DNA of 64,000 nucleotides from VRUE01 sp963715455 (lineage in GTDB: Bacteria; Actinomycetota; Thermoleophilia; Solirubrobacterales; 70-9). Below are positions 30,128 to 38,748 of this stretch, one piece after another. Below the pieces are notes generated by a model that was not told where the DNA came from, did not search any database, and saw only the letters and a list, made by a program, of their open reading frames with translations. The position numbers and the translations under genes were made by a program. Numbering within the stretch: position 1 is the stretch's first letter; every line of letters begins with the position of its first letter. The stretch is from the NCBI GenBank assembly GCA_963715455.1, contig OY970245.1, positions 1,922,001 to 1,986,000 on the forward strand. The letters are read 5' to 3'.

Positions 30128-31714
30128 CTAGGGGCCTGGAGTGCGTTCCACGGCGGCCTCGGCGGTTGCGGCCTCGGCCTCGCGGATGGCGGCACCCTCC
30201 AGGGCGTTGGAGAGGGCGCGGACGTAGGCGCGGGCCGATGCCTCGAGGATGTCGGTGGCCACGCCCTGGCCCGTCGCCAGGCGACCGGCGGTACGCAGCA
30301 TCACGGTCACCTGACCAAGGGCGTCCTCTCCCCCGGTCACCGCCTCGACCGTGTATTGGCGCAAGTCGCACTCGGTCCCGGTCGCCTTCTGGATCGCGTG
30401 GAAGATCGCATCGACCGGGCCGTCGCCGCTCGACTCGCCCTCGGCTTCCTCGCCGGAGGGCATCTTCACGGCGACACGGGCCAGCGGCTCGCGGCGCGAG
30501 CCCGCCTCGACCTCGAACCAGGCCAGCTCGTGGGCGTCGGCCTTCTCACGCATCTCGTCGGAGACGATCGCCTCCAGGTCCAGTGCGGTGACCTGCTTCT
30601 TGCGGTCGGCGATCTCCTTGAAGCGCTTGAAGGCGGCGTTGAGCGCGTTGCCCTCGACCTTGAAGCCCAGCTGCTCCAGGGCGTCTTTCAAGGCATGGCG
30701 GCCGGAGTGCTTGCCCAGCACGATCGAGTTCGACTCCAGGCCGACTTCGGTTGCGTCCATGATCTCGTAGGTGGTGCGCTCCTTCAGCACGCCGTCCTGG
30801 TGGATGCCGGACTCGTGGGCGAAGGCGTTGCGGCCGACGACCGCCTTGTTGGGCTGGATCGCGTAGCCGGTGAGGCGCGAGACCATGCGGCTGGTGCGGG
30901 CCAGCTCGCGCGTGTTGACGCCGGTCTTCAGGCCGTGGACATCCTCGCGGGTGCGGACCAACATGACGATCTCCTCCAGCGAGCAGTTGCCGGCTCGCTC
31001 GCCGATGCCGTTGACGGCGCACTCGACCTGGCGAGCACCGGCCAGCACGCCGGCGTAGGAGTTGGCGACGGCCAGACCCAGATCGTCGTGGCAGTGGACC
31101 GAGGTCTCCACCTCGCGCAGCCCAGGCACCAGCTCGTAAAAGCGCCGAAAGTACTCCGCGTACTCCTCGGGCGTGGTGTAGCCGACCGTGTCGGGGATGT
31201 TCACCACGGTGGCACCCTCCTCGACCGCGATCGCACAGACCTCGGCGGTGAACTCGATCTCGGCGCGAGTCGCGTCCATCGGCGAGAACTCGACGTCGTC
31301 GCAGTAGGACTTGGCCAGGGTGACGGCCGCTCGGGCCTGGCCCTTGACGTCCTCGCGGTCGGTCTGCAGCTGATGCTCGATGTGGATGTCGGAGGTCGAG
31401 ATGAAGGTGTGGATACGGGGCCGCTCGGCATCCTTGATCGCTCCCCAGGCGGCGTCGATGTCCGCCTTGTGGGTGCGAGCCAGGCCGCAGATCGTCGGCC
31501 CCTCGACGCTGCGGGCGATCGCCTCGACCGCCTCGAAGTCGCCGGGCGAGGTGATCGGGAAGCCGGCCTCGATCACGTCGACGCCGAGGCGCGCCAGCTG
31601 CTGGGCGATCTCCACCTTCTCGGCGGTGTTGAGCGAGATGCCGGGCGACTGCTCGCCGTCCCTCAGGGTGGTGTCGAAGATGTGGACGCGGTTCGCGCCG
31701 TCTGCCGTTGCCAC
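30128..31714 (-). CDS. leuA: LeuA, 2-isopropylmalate synthase
   Basis: Condenses acetyl-CoA with 2-ketoisovalerate, the first leucine-specific step, and is usually feedback-inhibited by leucine. The 528 aa contain FDTTLRDGEQSPG, HCHDDLGLAVANS, NGIGERAGN, and FAHESGIHQDG in the catalytic barrel, plus a C-terminal allosteric domain from about 390. It starts with GTG at 31714 behind AAGGAGGAG. A leader peptide with six Leu codons lies 67 bases upstream (31781-31840), so attenuation by leucyl-tRNA supply is likely. Confidence 0.96.
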   Translation of the reverse strand: MATADGANRVHIFDTTLRDGEQSPGISLNTAEKVEIAQQLARLGVDVIEAGFPITSPGDFEAVEAIARSVEGPTICGLARTHKADIDAAWGAIKDAERPRIHTFISTSDIHIEHQLQTDREDVKGQARAAVTLAKSYCDDVEFSPMDATRAEIEFTAEVCAIAVEEGATVVNIPDTVGYTTPEEYAEYFRRFYELVPGLREVETSVHCHDDLGLAVANSYAGVLAGARQVECAVNGIGERAGNCSLEEIVMLVRTREDVHGLKTGVNTRELARTSRMVSRLTGYAIQPNKAVVGRNAFAHESGIHQDGVLKERTTYEIMDATEVGLESNSIVLGKHSGRHALKDALEQLGFKVEGNALNAAFKRFKEIADRKKQVTALDLEAIVSDEMREKADAHELAWFEVEAGSRREPLARVAVKMPSGEEAEGESSGDGPVDAIFHAIQKATGTECDLRQYTVEAVTGGEDALGQVTVMLRTAGRLATGQGVATDILEASARAYVRALSNALEGAAIREAEAATAEAAVERTPGP

Positions 31715-31780
31715 TGGTACTCCTCCTTCTCTACTCCGTGTGAATGACCTTGTCTCTCGCGGCTATCGCGCCGCCCAGCG

Positions 31781-31840
31781 CTATTCCCCCCGAGGGGGGA
31801 GGAGAAGGAGAAGCGCGAGGCTGTCGAAGCGGTAAGTCAT
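31781..31840 (-). CDS. Leucine-rich leader peptide of leuA
   Basis: A 19-codon frame from ATG 31840 to TAG 31781 encodes MTYRFDSLALLLLLPPRGE, with six Leu codons in a span of seven. TACCCT (31857-31852) lies 11 bases upstream of the ATG. The end of the frame, CCCCC-CTCG-GGGGG, can fold into a hairpin that overlaps the stop codon, and a second one (GCGGC / GCCGC, around 31757-31773) follows. This is the arrangement of ribosome-mediated attenuation: stalling at the Leu codons when leucyl-tRNA is scarce would change the downstream folding. Leader-peptide attenuation of leuA is known in other actinobacteria. Confidence 0.7.
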   Translation of the reverse strand: MTYRFDSLALLLLLPPRGE

Positions 31841-31878
31841 TCGCTTGCTGCAGGGTAGCGCAGAATCGCGCGGCATCG

Positions 31879-33296
31879 GTGGCGTTTCGTAGGCTGCGCC
31901 GCATCGAGTCCACGCAACAGCGCACCAACTGGCTCGCCCTCTTCGCCATGGGGATCGCCGTGGTCGTGATCGCCAACGACTTCTCGGCGATCAACGTCGC
32001 CCTCCCCACCATGGAGGAGGACTTCGACACGAACATCAACACGATCCAGTGGGTGGTTAACGCCTACGCACTCACCTTCGGGGTGATGATCGTCACCGGC
32101 GGCCGGCTCGCCGACATGTTCGGGCGTCGCAACGCCTTCTTCCTCGGCACGGCGATCTTCGCCTCGATGTCGGCGCTGGGCGGCGCCGCGCCGTCGGAGG
32201 CCTGGCTGATCGCCTGTCGCACGTTGATGGGGATCGGCGGCGCCTTGATGTGGCCGGCGATCCTCGGCATGACCTTCGCGATCCTGCCGGCGGAAAAGGC
32301 GGGGCTGGCGGGCGGCATCATCCTCGGCGCCGCCGGGCTCGGCAACGCGATCGGCCCGCTGATCGGCGGCGTCCTCACCGACGCCCTCAGCTGGCGCTGG
32401 ATCTTCTTCCTCAACGTGCCGATCTCGGTCTTCGCCGTGCTCGTCACCTACTTCCTGGTCCGCGTCAAAGAGCCAGAAGCCGAGGACCAGCGGATCGACT
32501 ACGCGGGCATCGCGGCGCTCTCGGTCGGACTCGTCTCGCTGCTGATCGCCCTTGACCAGGTCGCCGATTGGGGTTGGGGCGATCCACGGGTGATCGCCCT
32601 GCTGGCTGTCGCAGCGGTCCTGATCGCCGCCTTCGTGCCGATCGAGCGCCGCGCCGGCAAGCACGCGCTGGTGCCTCGCGAGGTGATGCGCAACCGCAGC
32701 TTCACCGCCTCCTGCGTGGCGATCCTCTTCATGTCGGCGACCTTCTTCGCCTCGCTGCTCTACCTGCCGCAGTTCATGGAGCACCAGTTCGGTTACTCGG
32801 CGCTCGAGGCCGGTGTCGGCATCCTCCCCTTCCTCGGCGTTTTCGCCCTCGTCTCCTTCATCGCCGGCCCGCGCTCTACAACCGGCTTGGCGCCAAGCCC
32901 CTCGCCGTCTTCGGCGCCGCCTGCATCACCGCGGCTCCCTTTCTCTTCTCACAGATCGACAGCGGCTCCGAGTACGGCTCATTGATCCCGGGGATGATCG
33001 TGCTCGGCGTCGGGATCGGCAGCTTCTACCCGACCGCTACGACAGCCGGCGTCACCTCGGTCGACGAATCGCAAACCAGCCTCGCCGGCGGGATCGTCTA
33101 CATGTTCCAGATCGCCGGCGGCTCGATCGGCCTCGGCCTGACCACGACGGTCTTCTCCGGCCAGGACTCGTTCGTCGAAGGTATCGAGGCTGCCTTCCGG
33201 CTCGACGCGGCGCTCTCGCTGGTGGGCTTCCTGGTCGCGCTCTTCTTCGTCGGCGGCCGACTCTTTGGCCGCCGCGACAAAGTCGCGCCGAGCTAA
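31879..33296 (+). pseudogene. MFS drug exporter (DHA2 type), interrupted by one frameshift
   Basis: Fourteen-helix major facilitator of the DHA2 (EmrB/QacA-like) group. From a GTG at 31879 the first frame runs through NDFSAINVALPTM, the motif GRLADMFGRRNAF between helices 2 and 3, and a motif C-like GLGNAIGPLIGGVL, up to FIAGP at about 32870. The continuation (ALYNRLGAKPLAVFG to the stop at 33296) is in another frame. One missing base in GGCCCGCG at about 32868-32872 accounts for it; both halves are otherwise intact with normal codon use. Sequencing error is at least as likely as real inactivation. The start is uncertain and there is no good ribosome site. Confidence 0.75.
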
Positions 33297-33895
33297 TCGA
33301 GGTCGAGAGCGGGGCGCTGGCTCTGGCGCACATCGTTGTCGCCAGATCCACCGACGACGGTGTCCTCTCCCGGGCCGCCGCGCACGATGTCATCGCCGGC
33401 AGCGCCGCGCACGATGTCTTTGCCCGGCCCCCCGAAGATCAGATCGTTACCAGCGCGACCGGAGAGCCGGTCTTCGCCCTCGCCGCCAATCAGCTTGTCG
33501 CCGCCACTGCCACCAATGAGCAGATCGTCGCCGGGACCGCCGCGCATCGTCACCGGGATGGTCACCGCTCGCGCGACGGAGACCTGGTCGTTGTCGCTGC
33601 CGGCGTTGACCTCAAAGCCGGCCACCAAAGGCGCCTGGCAGATCAGCTCGTTGCTGTTGCCCGGTGGGTTTTCGCAGATCGTGCCGCCCACTTCCAGCGG
33701 GGCAACCGAGTCGATCACGTAGCTACGGCCATCGGCTGTGAGCCAGATGTGGATCATGCTCTGCGCGGTGCCCCCCGCCAGAACCACCGTGTAGGTGGGG
33801 CCCGCCGGCGGGGGAGTGGCGGGCTTTGCTGCGTGCGCGATCGTCGCAGCCTGTGCCGCCGACACCACCAGCATGATCAGGATCGCCCTCTTCAT
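33293..33895 (-). CDS. Secreted protein with RTX-type calcium-binding repeats
   Basis: A 200-aa protein. Residues 1-22 (MKRAILIMLVVSAAQAATIAHA) are a signal peptide. Residues about 118-187 carry repeated GGxGxDxLxGG nonapeptides (GGPGDDLLIGG, GGEGEDRLSG, RAGNDLIFGG, GGPGEDTVVGG), which fold into a calcium-binding beta roll. Only about 75 residues separate the signal from the repeats and hold two cysteines. There is no catalytic domain and no type I secretion gene nearby, so export would be by the general pathway. It meets the MFS gene tail-to-tail with a 4-base overlap. Confidence 0.85.
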   Translation of the reverse strand: MKRAILIMLVVSAAQAATIAHAAKPATPPPAGPTYTVVLAGGTAQSMIHIWLTADGRSYVIDSVAPLEVGGTICENPPGNSNELICQAPLVAGFEVNAGSDNDQVSVARAVTIPVTMRGGPGDDLLIGGSGGDKLIGGEGEDRLSGRAGNDLIFGGPGKDIVRGAAGDDIVRGGPGEDTVVGGSGDNDVRQSQRPALDLD

Positions 33896-33928
33896 CGCGT
33901 AGGCCCCCGCCCCGTTTGGGCAAAGCGC

Positions 33929-34963
33929 TCAATCTGGTAACAGCACAACCTTGCCGACGTTGCGGCGTTCGGCGATGAATTCGTGCGCAGCTCCGGCCCG
34001 TGAGAAGGGAAACGCCTCGGCGACGACCGGCTCCAGGCGGCCTGCCTCGAGGTCGGCCATCAACGGCTCGGTAGCCCGATCGAGGCTGCCCTCGCGTTCC
34101 CACCACTTGAGCATGTTGAGGCCGAAGACGCCCTTGTTCTCGTTCATCCACATCAGGCTCTTCCACCAGGGGATGGTTGCCGTCGGCATCGACACGAGGC
34201 TCTTCAGGGAAGCCCGAATGTCGCGGCCACCTTCGTTGGTCATCTCCGAGATGCCGTACATGATGAGGCGGCCGCCGGGGCGCAGCAGGCGGTAGTCCTT
34301 GCGGAAGCTGGTCGGGCCGAGCGCATCGATGATCAGGTCGACGCCCTCGCCGTCGGTGATCCGCAGCGTCTCGCTCTCGAAGTCCTGGTTGCGATAGTCG
34401 ATCGGGTGGGCGACACCCTGGGCGCGAATTGCCTCGTGCTTGGAGGGCGAGGCGGTGCCGAAGATCTCCGCCCCGGCGTTGCGGGCGAGCTGGGTGGCGG
34501 CGATGCCGACTCCGCCGGCCGCCGCATGGATGAGCACGCGGGTGCCCTCGCGCAAGCTGCCCATCAGGACCAGCGCCGCATAGGCGGTGCCGTAGTTGAC
34601 CGGGAAGGCGGCGCCCTGCTCGAAGCTCAAACGCTCGGGTAGCGGCAGGGCTTGCTCGGCCGGAACCGTGACCAGCTCCGCCTGCCCACCGAAGCGGGTC
34701 CCGGCGACGACGCGATCGCCGACCGCGTGCTCGCTGACACCCTCGCCCACCGACTCGATCGTGCCCGCCACCTCGTAGCCCATCACGCAGGGCGTCTTGG
34801 GCGCGTCCGGATAGAGGCCGACGCGCGCCATCGTGTCGGCGAAGTTGATGCCGGCTGCCCTGACTGCGATCCGCACCTCGCCGAGCCCGACCGGCGGATC
34901 GGGACGCTCCTGGACCTGAAGCACCTCGGGCCCACCGTTCTTTGTCTGCACCAGCGCCTTCAC
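33929..34963 (-). CDS. Quinone oxidoreductase-like (MDR superfamily, VAT1-like) dehydrogenase
   Basis: A 344-aa medium-chain reductase. N-terminal catalytic domain with VRAAGINFADTM and MGYEVAGTIESVG, then a nucleotide-binding Rossmann domain (LIHAAAGGVGIAATQLA at about 145-161). The zinc ligands of alcohol dehydrogenases are missing, and the AAGGVG motif fits NADPH-using quinone reductases. The PWWKSLMWMNENKGVFG segment resembles VAT1-type members. Substrate unknown. The GTG start (34963) has no ribosome site; TAGTCT lies 7 bases upstream. Confidence 0.85.
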   Translation of the reverse strand: MKALVQTKNGGPEVLQVQERPDPPVGLGEVRIAVRAAGINFADTMARVGLYPDAPKTPCVMGYEVAGTIESVGEGVSEHAVGDRVVAGTRFGGQAELVTVPAEQALPLPERLSFEQGAAFPVNYGTAYAALVLMGSLREGTRVLIHAAAGGVGIAATQLARNAGAEIFGTASPSKHEAIRAQGVAHPIDYRNQDFESETLRITDGEGVDLIIDALGPTSFRKDYRLLRPGGRLIMYGISEMTNEGGRDIRASLKSLVSMPTATIPWWKSLMWMNENKGVFGLNMLKWWEREGSLDRATEPLMADLEAGRLEPVVAEAFPFSRAGAAHEFIAERRNVGKVVLLPD

Positions 34964-34976
34964 CGGCGCAAGACTA
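34964..34976 (-). promoter_or_regulatory. Leaderless-type -10 box of the quinone oxidoreductase gene
   Basis: TAGTCT (34976-34971), then TGCGCCG and the GTG start. The structured element at 34981-35081 ends 4 bases upstream of this box. Confidence 0.5.
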
Positions 34977-34980
34977 TGCC

Positions 34981-35081
34981 CTGAGGCCCTCAGACCAAGC
35001 AGAGCAAGGACGCAGTGAGCGTGGCGTGCTCTGCACGCGAGCGAACGAGGACGCAGATATGCGCCGGTCTGAGAGCCTCAG
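34981..35081 (-). repeat. Structured intergenic element with GGACGC internal-loop motifs, copy 1
   Basis: Outer arms CTGAGGCCCTCAGACC (34981-34996) and GGTCTGAGAGCCTCAG (35066-35081) pair with one mismatch. Inside, on the plus strand, CAAGGACGCAG-T-GAGC comes first, then a small hairpin (GCGTGC / GCACGC), then CGAACGAGGACGCAG. Copy 2 at 48686-48791 has the same two inner blocks in the same order but completely different arm sequences that also pair. The element fills the gap between the serA stop codon, which lies inside one arm, and the -10 of the next gene. It may be a structured RNA, a terminator or a mobile repeat. Confidence 0.65.
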
Positions 35082-36658
35082 AGGTCGACCGAGCGGCCGA
35101 TAGAGAACCCGTCGAGCCCGACGATCTTGGCAATCGTCTCATCGAGAACGGGTGCATCGGTGGTCAATGCCATTACGGCTCGCTCGCCGTCCTCCTCGGC
35201 ACCAACCGCGGCGGAGACGATGTTGACACCCTCCTCGCCGAACATCGTGCCCACCCGGCCGATCATTCCGGGCCGGTCGGCATAGCGGAAGACGGCAATG
35301 TGCTCGGCGAAGGGCAGGTAGAAGCTCTCGCCCCACACAGAGACGAGGTAGGGCTCGTTGCGGGGTCCAACTCCGGTACCGGCGACCTCGACGTCCTCCT
35401 CGCCGGAGCTCAATCGAACGGTGACCAGCTCGGTGAAGTCCTCGGAGCTCGACTCCTTGGTCTCGACCAAGTCGATTCCACGTTCCTCGGCCATCTGCGG
35501 CGCGTTGACCAGGTTGACCGGCACCTCGGTGTGTCCCGAGAGCAGGCCGACGAGAACGGCGATGCCGAGCAGCCGGGTGTCGTGCTGGGCGAGCTTGCCG
35601 CGGAACTCAACCGCCACGCGGTCGACGGAGCCCTGAGCGAGACCCTCGGCCAGGCGGCCGAGCTTTTCGCAGAGCGGCACGAAGGGCGCCAGCGCCTCCA
35701 TCTCCTCGGGGCGCACGGCGGCGATATTGACCGCGTTGGTAACCACGCCACCAGTCAGCGCGGCGGTCACCTGCTCGGCGGTGACGATGCCGGCACGATC
35801 CTGTGCCTCTGCCGTCGAGGCGCCGAGATGCGGAGTGACGACCACGTCCTCGCGAGCGAAGACGGGATGCTCGGTGAAGGGCTCGGAGGGGAAGACGTCG
35901 AGCGCCGCGCCGCCGACCTTGCCGGACTCCAGGCCGGCAAGCAACACGTCGAGGTCGACCAGCTCACCGCGGGCACAGTTGACGATGCGCACGCCGTCCT
36001 TCATCGCGGCGATCGCCTCGATGCCGATCAGGCCGATCGTCTCCGGCGTCTTCGGCACGTGCACGGTGACCACGTCGGCGCGCGCGAACAGCTCGTCGAG
36101 CTCGGCGACGCCGTCGACGCCCAGCTCACGGAAGCGCTCGGCGGAGACGAACTTGTCAAAGGCGATCACCTCCATGTCGAAGGCCTGGGCGCGCTTGGCG
36201 ACCAGCTGGCCGATGCGGCCGAAGCCGACGATGCCGATCGTCTTGCCGTAAAGCTCGGCGCCTTTGTACTTGGCCCGATCCCAGCGCCCATCGACCAGCG
36301 CGCCGTGGGCCTGGGGCACGTTGCGGAAGAGGGCGAGGGCGAGGGCGAGGGTGTGCTCGGCGGCGGCAACCGAGTTGGATTCGGGTGCGTTGGCGACGAC
36401 GATGCCGCGCCGCGTCGCGGCCGGGATGTCGACATTGTCGACGCCGGTGCCGGCACGGCCGATCACCTTGAGGTTGGTGGCGAGCTCGATCAGCTCCGGT
36501 GTCATCTGGGTCGCCGAGCGGATCAGGATCGCGTCGTAGCCGCCGATCGCCTCGGCCAGCTCGTCGTCGGACATCTCCAGGCCGAGATCGACATCGAAGT
36601 TCTCGCGCAGCAGCTCGACCCCGGAGTCGGCGATCTTCTCCTTGACCAGGACCTTCAC
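35078..36658 (-). CDS. serA: SerA, D-3-phosphoglycerate dehydrogenase (long form)
   Basis: First step of serine synthesis, oxidising 3-phosphoglycerate to 3-phosphohydroxypyruvate with NAD. GTG 36658 gives 526 aa, the long type with an extra intervening domain (about 320-450) and a C-terminal ACT domain (about 455-526, HIAVFRYADRPGMIG) that usually binds serine. NAD-binding GFGRIGQL is near residue 148, and catalytic residues lie in NCARGELVD and HLGAST. The start overlaps the serC stop (GTGA). The frame continues 14 codons further up, but that would overlap serC more. Confidence 0.95.
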   Translation of the reverse strand: MKVLVKEKIADSGVELLRENFDVDLGLEMSDDELAEAIGGYDAILIRSATQMTPELIELATNLKVIGRAGTGVDNVDIPAATRRGIVVANAPESNSVAAAEHTLALALALFRNVPQAHGALVDGRWDRAKYKGAELYGKTIGIVGFGRIGQLVAKRAQAFDMEVIAFDKFVSAERFRELGVDGVAELDELFARADVVTVHVPKTPETIGLIGIEAIAAMKDGVRIVNCARGELVDLDVLLAGLESGKVGGAALDVFPSEPFTEHPVFAREDVVVTPHLGASTAEAQDRAGIVTAEQVTAALTGGVVTNAVNIAAVRPEEMEALAPFVPLCEKLGRLAEGLAQGSVDRVAVEFRGKLAQHDTRLLGIAVLVGLLSGHTEVPVNLVNAPQMAEERGIDLVETKESSSEDFTELVTVRLSSGEEDVEVAGTGVGPRNEPYLVSVWGESFYLPFAEHIAVFRYADRPGMIGRVGTMFGEEGVNIVSAAVGAEEDGERAVMALTTDAPVLDETIAKIVGLDGFSIGRSVDL

Positions 36659-37851
36659 TGACCGATCCCGTCCACGTTCGCGACCGCCCAATCGATGCAA
36701 GCCGTCAGCGCCTCGACGTCAGCGGGATCGACCGAGGGGAACATGCCGATCCGCAGCTGGTTGCGGCCCAGCTTGCGGTAGGGCTCGACGTCGACGATGC
36801 CGTTGGCACGCAGCGTCCCGGCGAGCGCGGCGGCGTCGACGCTCTCGTCGAAATCGATCGTGCCGACGACCAGCGAGCGCTTGGCCGGGTCGGCGACGAA
36901 CGGCGTGGCGAACTCGGCCGCCTCGGCCCAGCCGTAGAGATGGCCCGAGGAGGTCGAGGTGCGCTCAACGCACCAGCGGAGACCGCCACCGGCCAGCATC
37001 CACTCGACCTGGTCGGCGAGCAGCAGCAGGGTGGCGAGCGCCGGCGTGTTGTAGGTCTGCTCCTTGCGCGAGTTCTCCAGCGCGGTTTGCAGTGAGAGGA
37101 AGCCGGGCTGCCAGCGGTCAGCGGCGCCGTCGAGCTGCTCGATGCGGGCAATCGCCGCCGGGCTGAGCAGGGCGAACCAGAGGCCGCCGTCGGCACCGAA
37201 GGCCTTCTGCGGCGCGAAGTAGTAGGCGTCGGCCTGGCTCACGTCGACGGGCAGGCCGCCGGCGCCTGAAGTGGCGTCGATCAAGACCAGCGCCTCGCCA
37301 GCCTCGGCGGGTCGCTCGACCGGCACCATCACCCCGGTGGAGGTCTCGTTGTGGGCCCAGGCGATCGCGTCGGCCGCCGGGTCGCCGGTCGGCGCGGGCG
37401 CGTCGCCCGGCTCGGCCTCGACCAGGATCGGGTCGGCGAGGAATGGCGCCCCGGCAGTCGCCTTGGCGAACTTCTGCGAGAACTCGCCATAGGTGAGGTG
37501 CAGGGCACGCTCGCGCACCAGCCAGGCACAGGCGGCGTCCCAGAAAGCGGTCGTGCCCCCGTTGCCGAGCACCACCTCGTAGTCGTCGGGCAACGAGAAG
37601 AGCTCGCCGAGCGCAGAGCGCACCCGCCCGACCAGATCGCGAACCGGCTTCTGGCGGTGCGAGGTGCCCATCAACTTGGACTGCTCGGCGAGGCCCGCCA
37701 GGGCCTCGGGCCGAACCTTCGAAGGCCCACAACCAAAGCGGCCATCGGCCGGCCGCAGCTCGGCGGGGATCTCTGTCGCGGTAGAGGCGCTCACGGGAGG
37801 CGACAGGTTATTGACCCTCGCGGGTGGACCCAGGGCCGCCAAATCCAGCAC
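36655..37851 (-). CDS. serC: SerC, phosphoserine aminotransferase
   Basis: PLP enzyme converting 3-phosphohydroxypyruvate to phosphoserine. The protein resembles the actinobacterial type: DGRFGCGPSKVRPEAL near the N-terminus, GTSHRQKPV, NETSTGV, and the PLP lysine in YYFAPQKAFGADGG. GTG 37851 (398 aa) is preceded by AAGGAG at a 9-base gap and I chose it for that reason; GTG 37794 would give a shorter N-terminus closer to other members but has no ribosome site. It forms an operon with serA, which overlaps its stop. Confidence 0.93.
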   Translation of the reverse strand: MLDLAALGPPARVNNLSPPVSASTATEIPAELRPADGRFGCGPSKVRPEALAGLAEQSKLMGTSHRQKPVRDLVGRVRSALGELFSLPDDYEVVLGNGGTTAFWDAACAWLVRERALHLTYGEFSQKFAKATAGAPFLADPILVEAEPGDAPAPTGDPAADAIAWAHNETSTGVMVPVERPAEAGEALVLIDATSGAGGLPVDVSQADAYYFAPQKAFGADGGLWFALLSPAAIARIEQLDGAADRWQPGFLSLQTALENSRKEQTYNTPALATLLLLADQVEWMLAGGGLRWCVERTSTSSGHLYGWAEAAEFATPFVADPAKRSLVVGTIDFDESVDAAALAGTLRANGIVDVEPYRKLGRNQLRIGMFPSVDPADVEALTACIDWAVANVDGIGQ

Positions 37852-37917
37852 TGGTCAGGTCTCCTTGCGGCGGTTAGGGTGGCGCATCGAATCAACCCAC
37901 CAATAGCGGAGGATCAA

Positions 37918-38256
37918 ATGGAGGCATCTACGCAGGTGAGCACGGGGTACGAGTCGCGACAAGGTTTCTTCGCATCGCTGATGGACACGCGGTTCGACAG
38001 CCTGATCACGCCAAAGCTGATCCGGTTCCTCTACGTCGTCAGCATGATCGTCCTCGCGATCGGCACGGTCGTCTTTGTGATCGCCGCCTTCGCCGACAAG
38101 GCGAGCAGCGGGATCCTGATGCTCATCCTGGCACCGCTGGTCGCACTCATCTACTTGATCGTGGTCAGGCTCTGGCTCGAGCTGATCGTGGTCACCTTCA
38201 AGATCCGCGAGGCGGCAGAGCAAATCGCCGGCAATACCGAGCGGCCCACCGCGTAG
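37918..38256 (+). CDS. DUF4282-like small membrane protein
   Basis: A 112-aa protein with two membrane helices at about residues 38-62 and 67-92 and polar ends. The FFASLMDTRFDSLITPKLIRFLY start is the hallmark of DUF4282, a family of unknown function in actinobacteria. ATG 37918 has GCGGAGG at a normal distance, so unlike many neighbours it has a standard leader. Divergent from serC with 66 bases between. Confidence 0.85.
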   Translation: MEASTQVSTGYESRQGFFASLMDTRFDSLITPKLIRFLYVVSMIVLAIGTVVFVIAAFADKASSGILMLILAPLVALIYLIVVRLWLELIVVTFKIREAAEQIAGNTERPTA

Positions 38257-38266
38257 GCTGGCGACC
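38254..38266 (+). promoter_or_regulatory. Leaderless-type -10 box of the cupin gene, built on the upstream stop codon
   Basis: TAGGCT at 38254-38259, then GGCGACC and ATG 38267. The first three bases are the TAG stop of the DUF4282 gene. Confidence 0.45.
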
Positions 38267-38677
38267 ATGACAGAGACCTCAGAGCAGTCAGTCACCAAGG
38301 GCGACGGTTACGCGGTCGCCAACCTCAGCGACCTCGGCGATGGGCCGGGATTCCGCAAGATCCGCACGCCGCTGGGCGTCACCGCCTTTGGCGCCAACGC
38401 GATCGTCCTGCCGCCCTCCTACGAGACGGGCAGTCACTACCACGACGAGCAGGAGGAGCTCTACTTCTTGCATAGCGGCCGTATCGAGATGGAGTTCGGC
38501 GACGGCTCGACCCACCAGCTCGAGCCGGGTGGCCTCGCCTGGGTCGACGCGGCAACCCACCGCAAGGTACGCAACCTGAGCGATTCCGAGGACGCGGTCT
38601 ACGTCGTCGTCGGCGGCAAGGACGGCTACGTCGGACGCGATGGAAAACTGCCCGAGGGTGAGACGCGCTTCGACTGA
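38267..38677 (+). CDS. Single-domain cupin protein
   Basis: A 136-aa cupin_2 protein. The metal-binding motif 1 reads GSHYHDEQEELYFLHSG and motif 2 PGGLAWVDAATHR, with His and Glu ligands in the usual places. Function is not predictable from fold alone; such proteins range from sugar isomerases to sensors. A strong hairpin ends the gene 2 bases after the stop. Confidence 0.82.
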   Translation: MTETSEQSVTKGDGYAVANLSDLGDGPGFRKIRTPLGVTAFGANAIVLPPSYETGSHYHDEQEELYFLHSGRIEMEFGDGSTHQLEPGGLAWVDAATHRKVRNLSDSEDAVYVVVGGKDGYVGRDGKLPEGETRFD

Positions 38678-38678
38678 G

Positions 38679-38722
38679 GTGGGTTGAAGGAGCAGTCCGA
38701 CCGGGCTGCTCCTTCAACCCAC
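38679..38722 (+). terminator. Terminator hairpin after the cupin gene
   Basis: A perfect 17-bp stem (GTGGGTTGAAGGAGCAG and its complement at 38706-38722) with a 10-base loop. No T-run follows on either strand. It lies between convergent genes and could act in both directions. Confidence 0.65.
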
Positions 38723-38748
38723 GCCTACAACCCCCAATCCGGACGTGT

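Noticed and set aside
29681..31747. A 688-codon plus-strand open frame opposite leuA
   Set aside because: Exact antisense of leuA with no domain pattern; long non-coding frames are expected at this GC content.
31744..31878. Earlier start for the MFS exporter, using codons upstream of 31879
   Set aside because: This stretch is antisense to the leuA leader peptide and encodes a low-complexity, non-family N-terminus.
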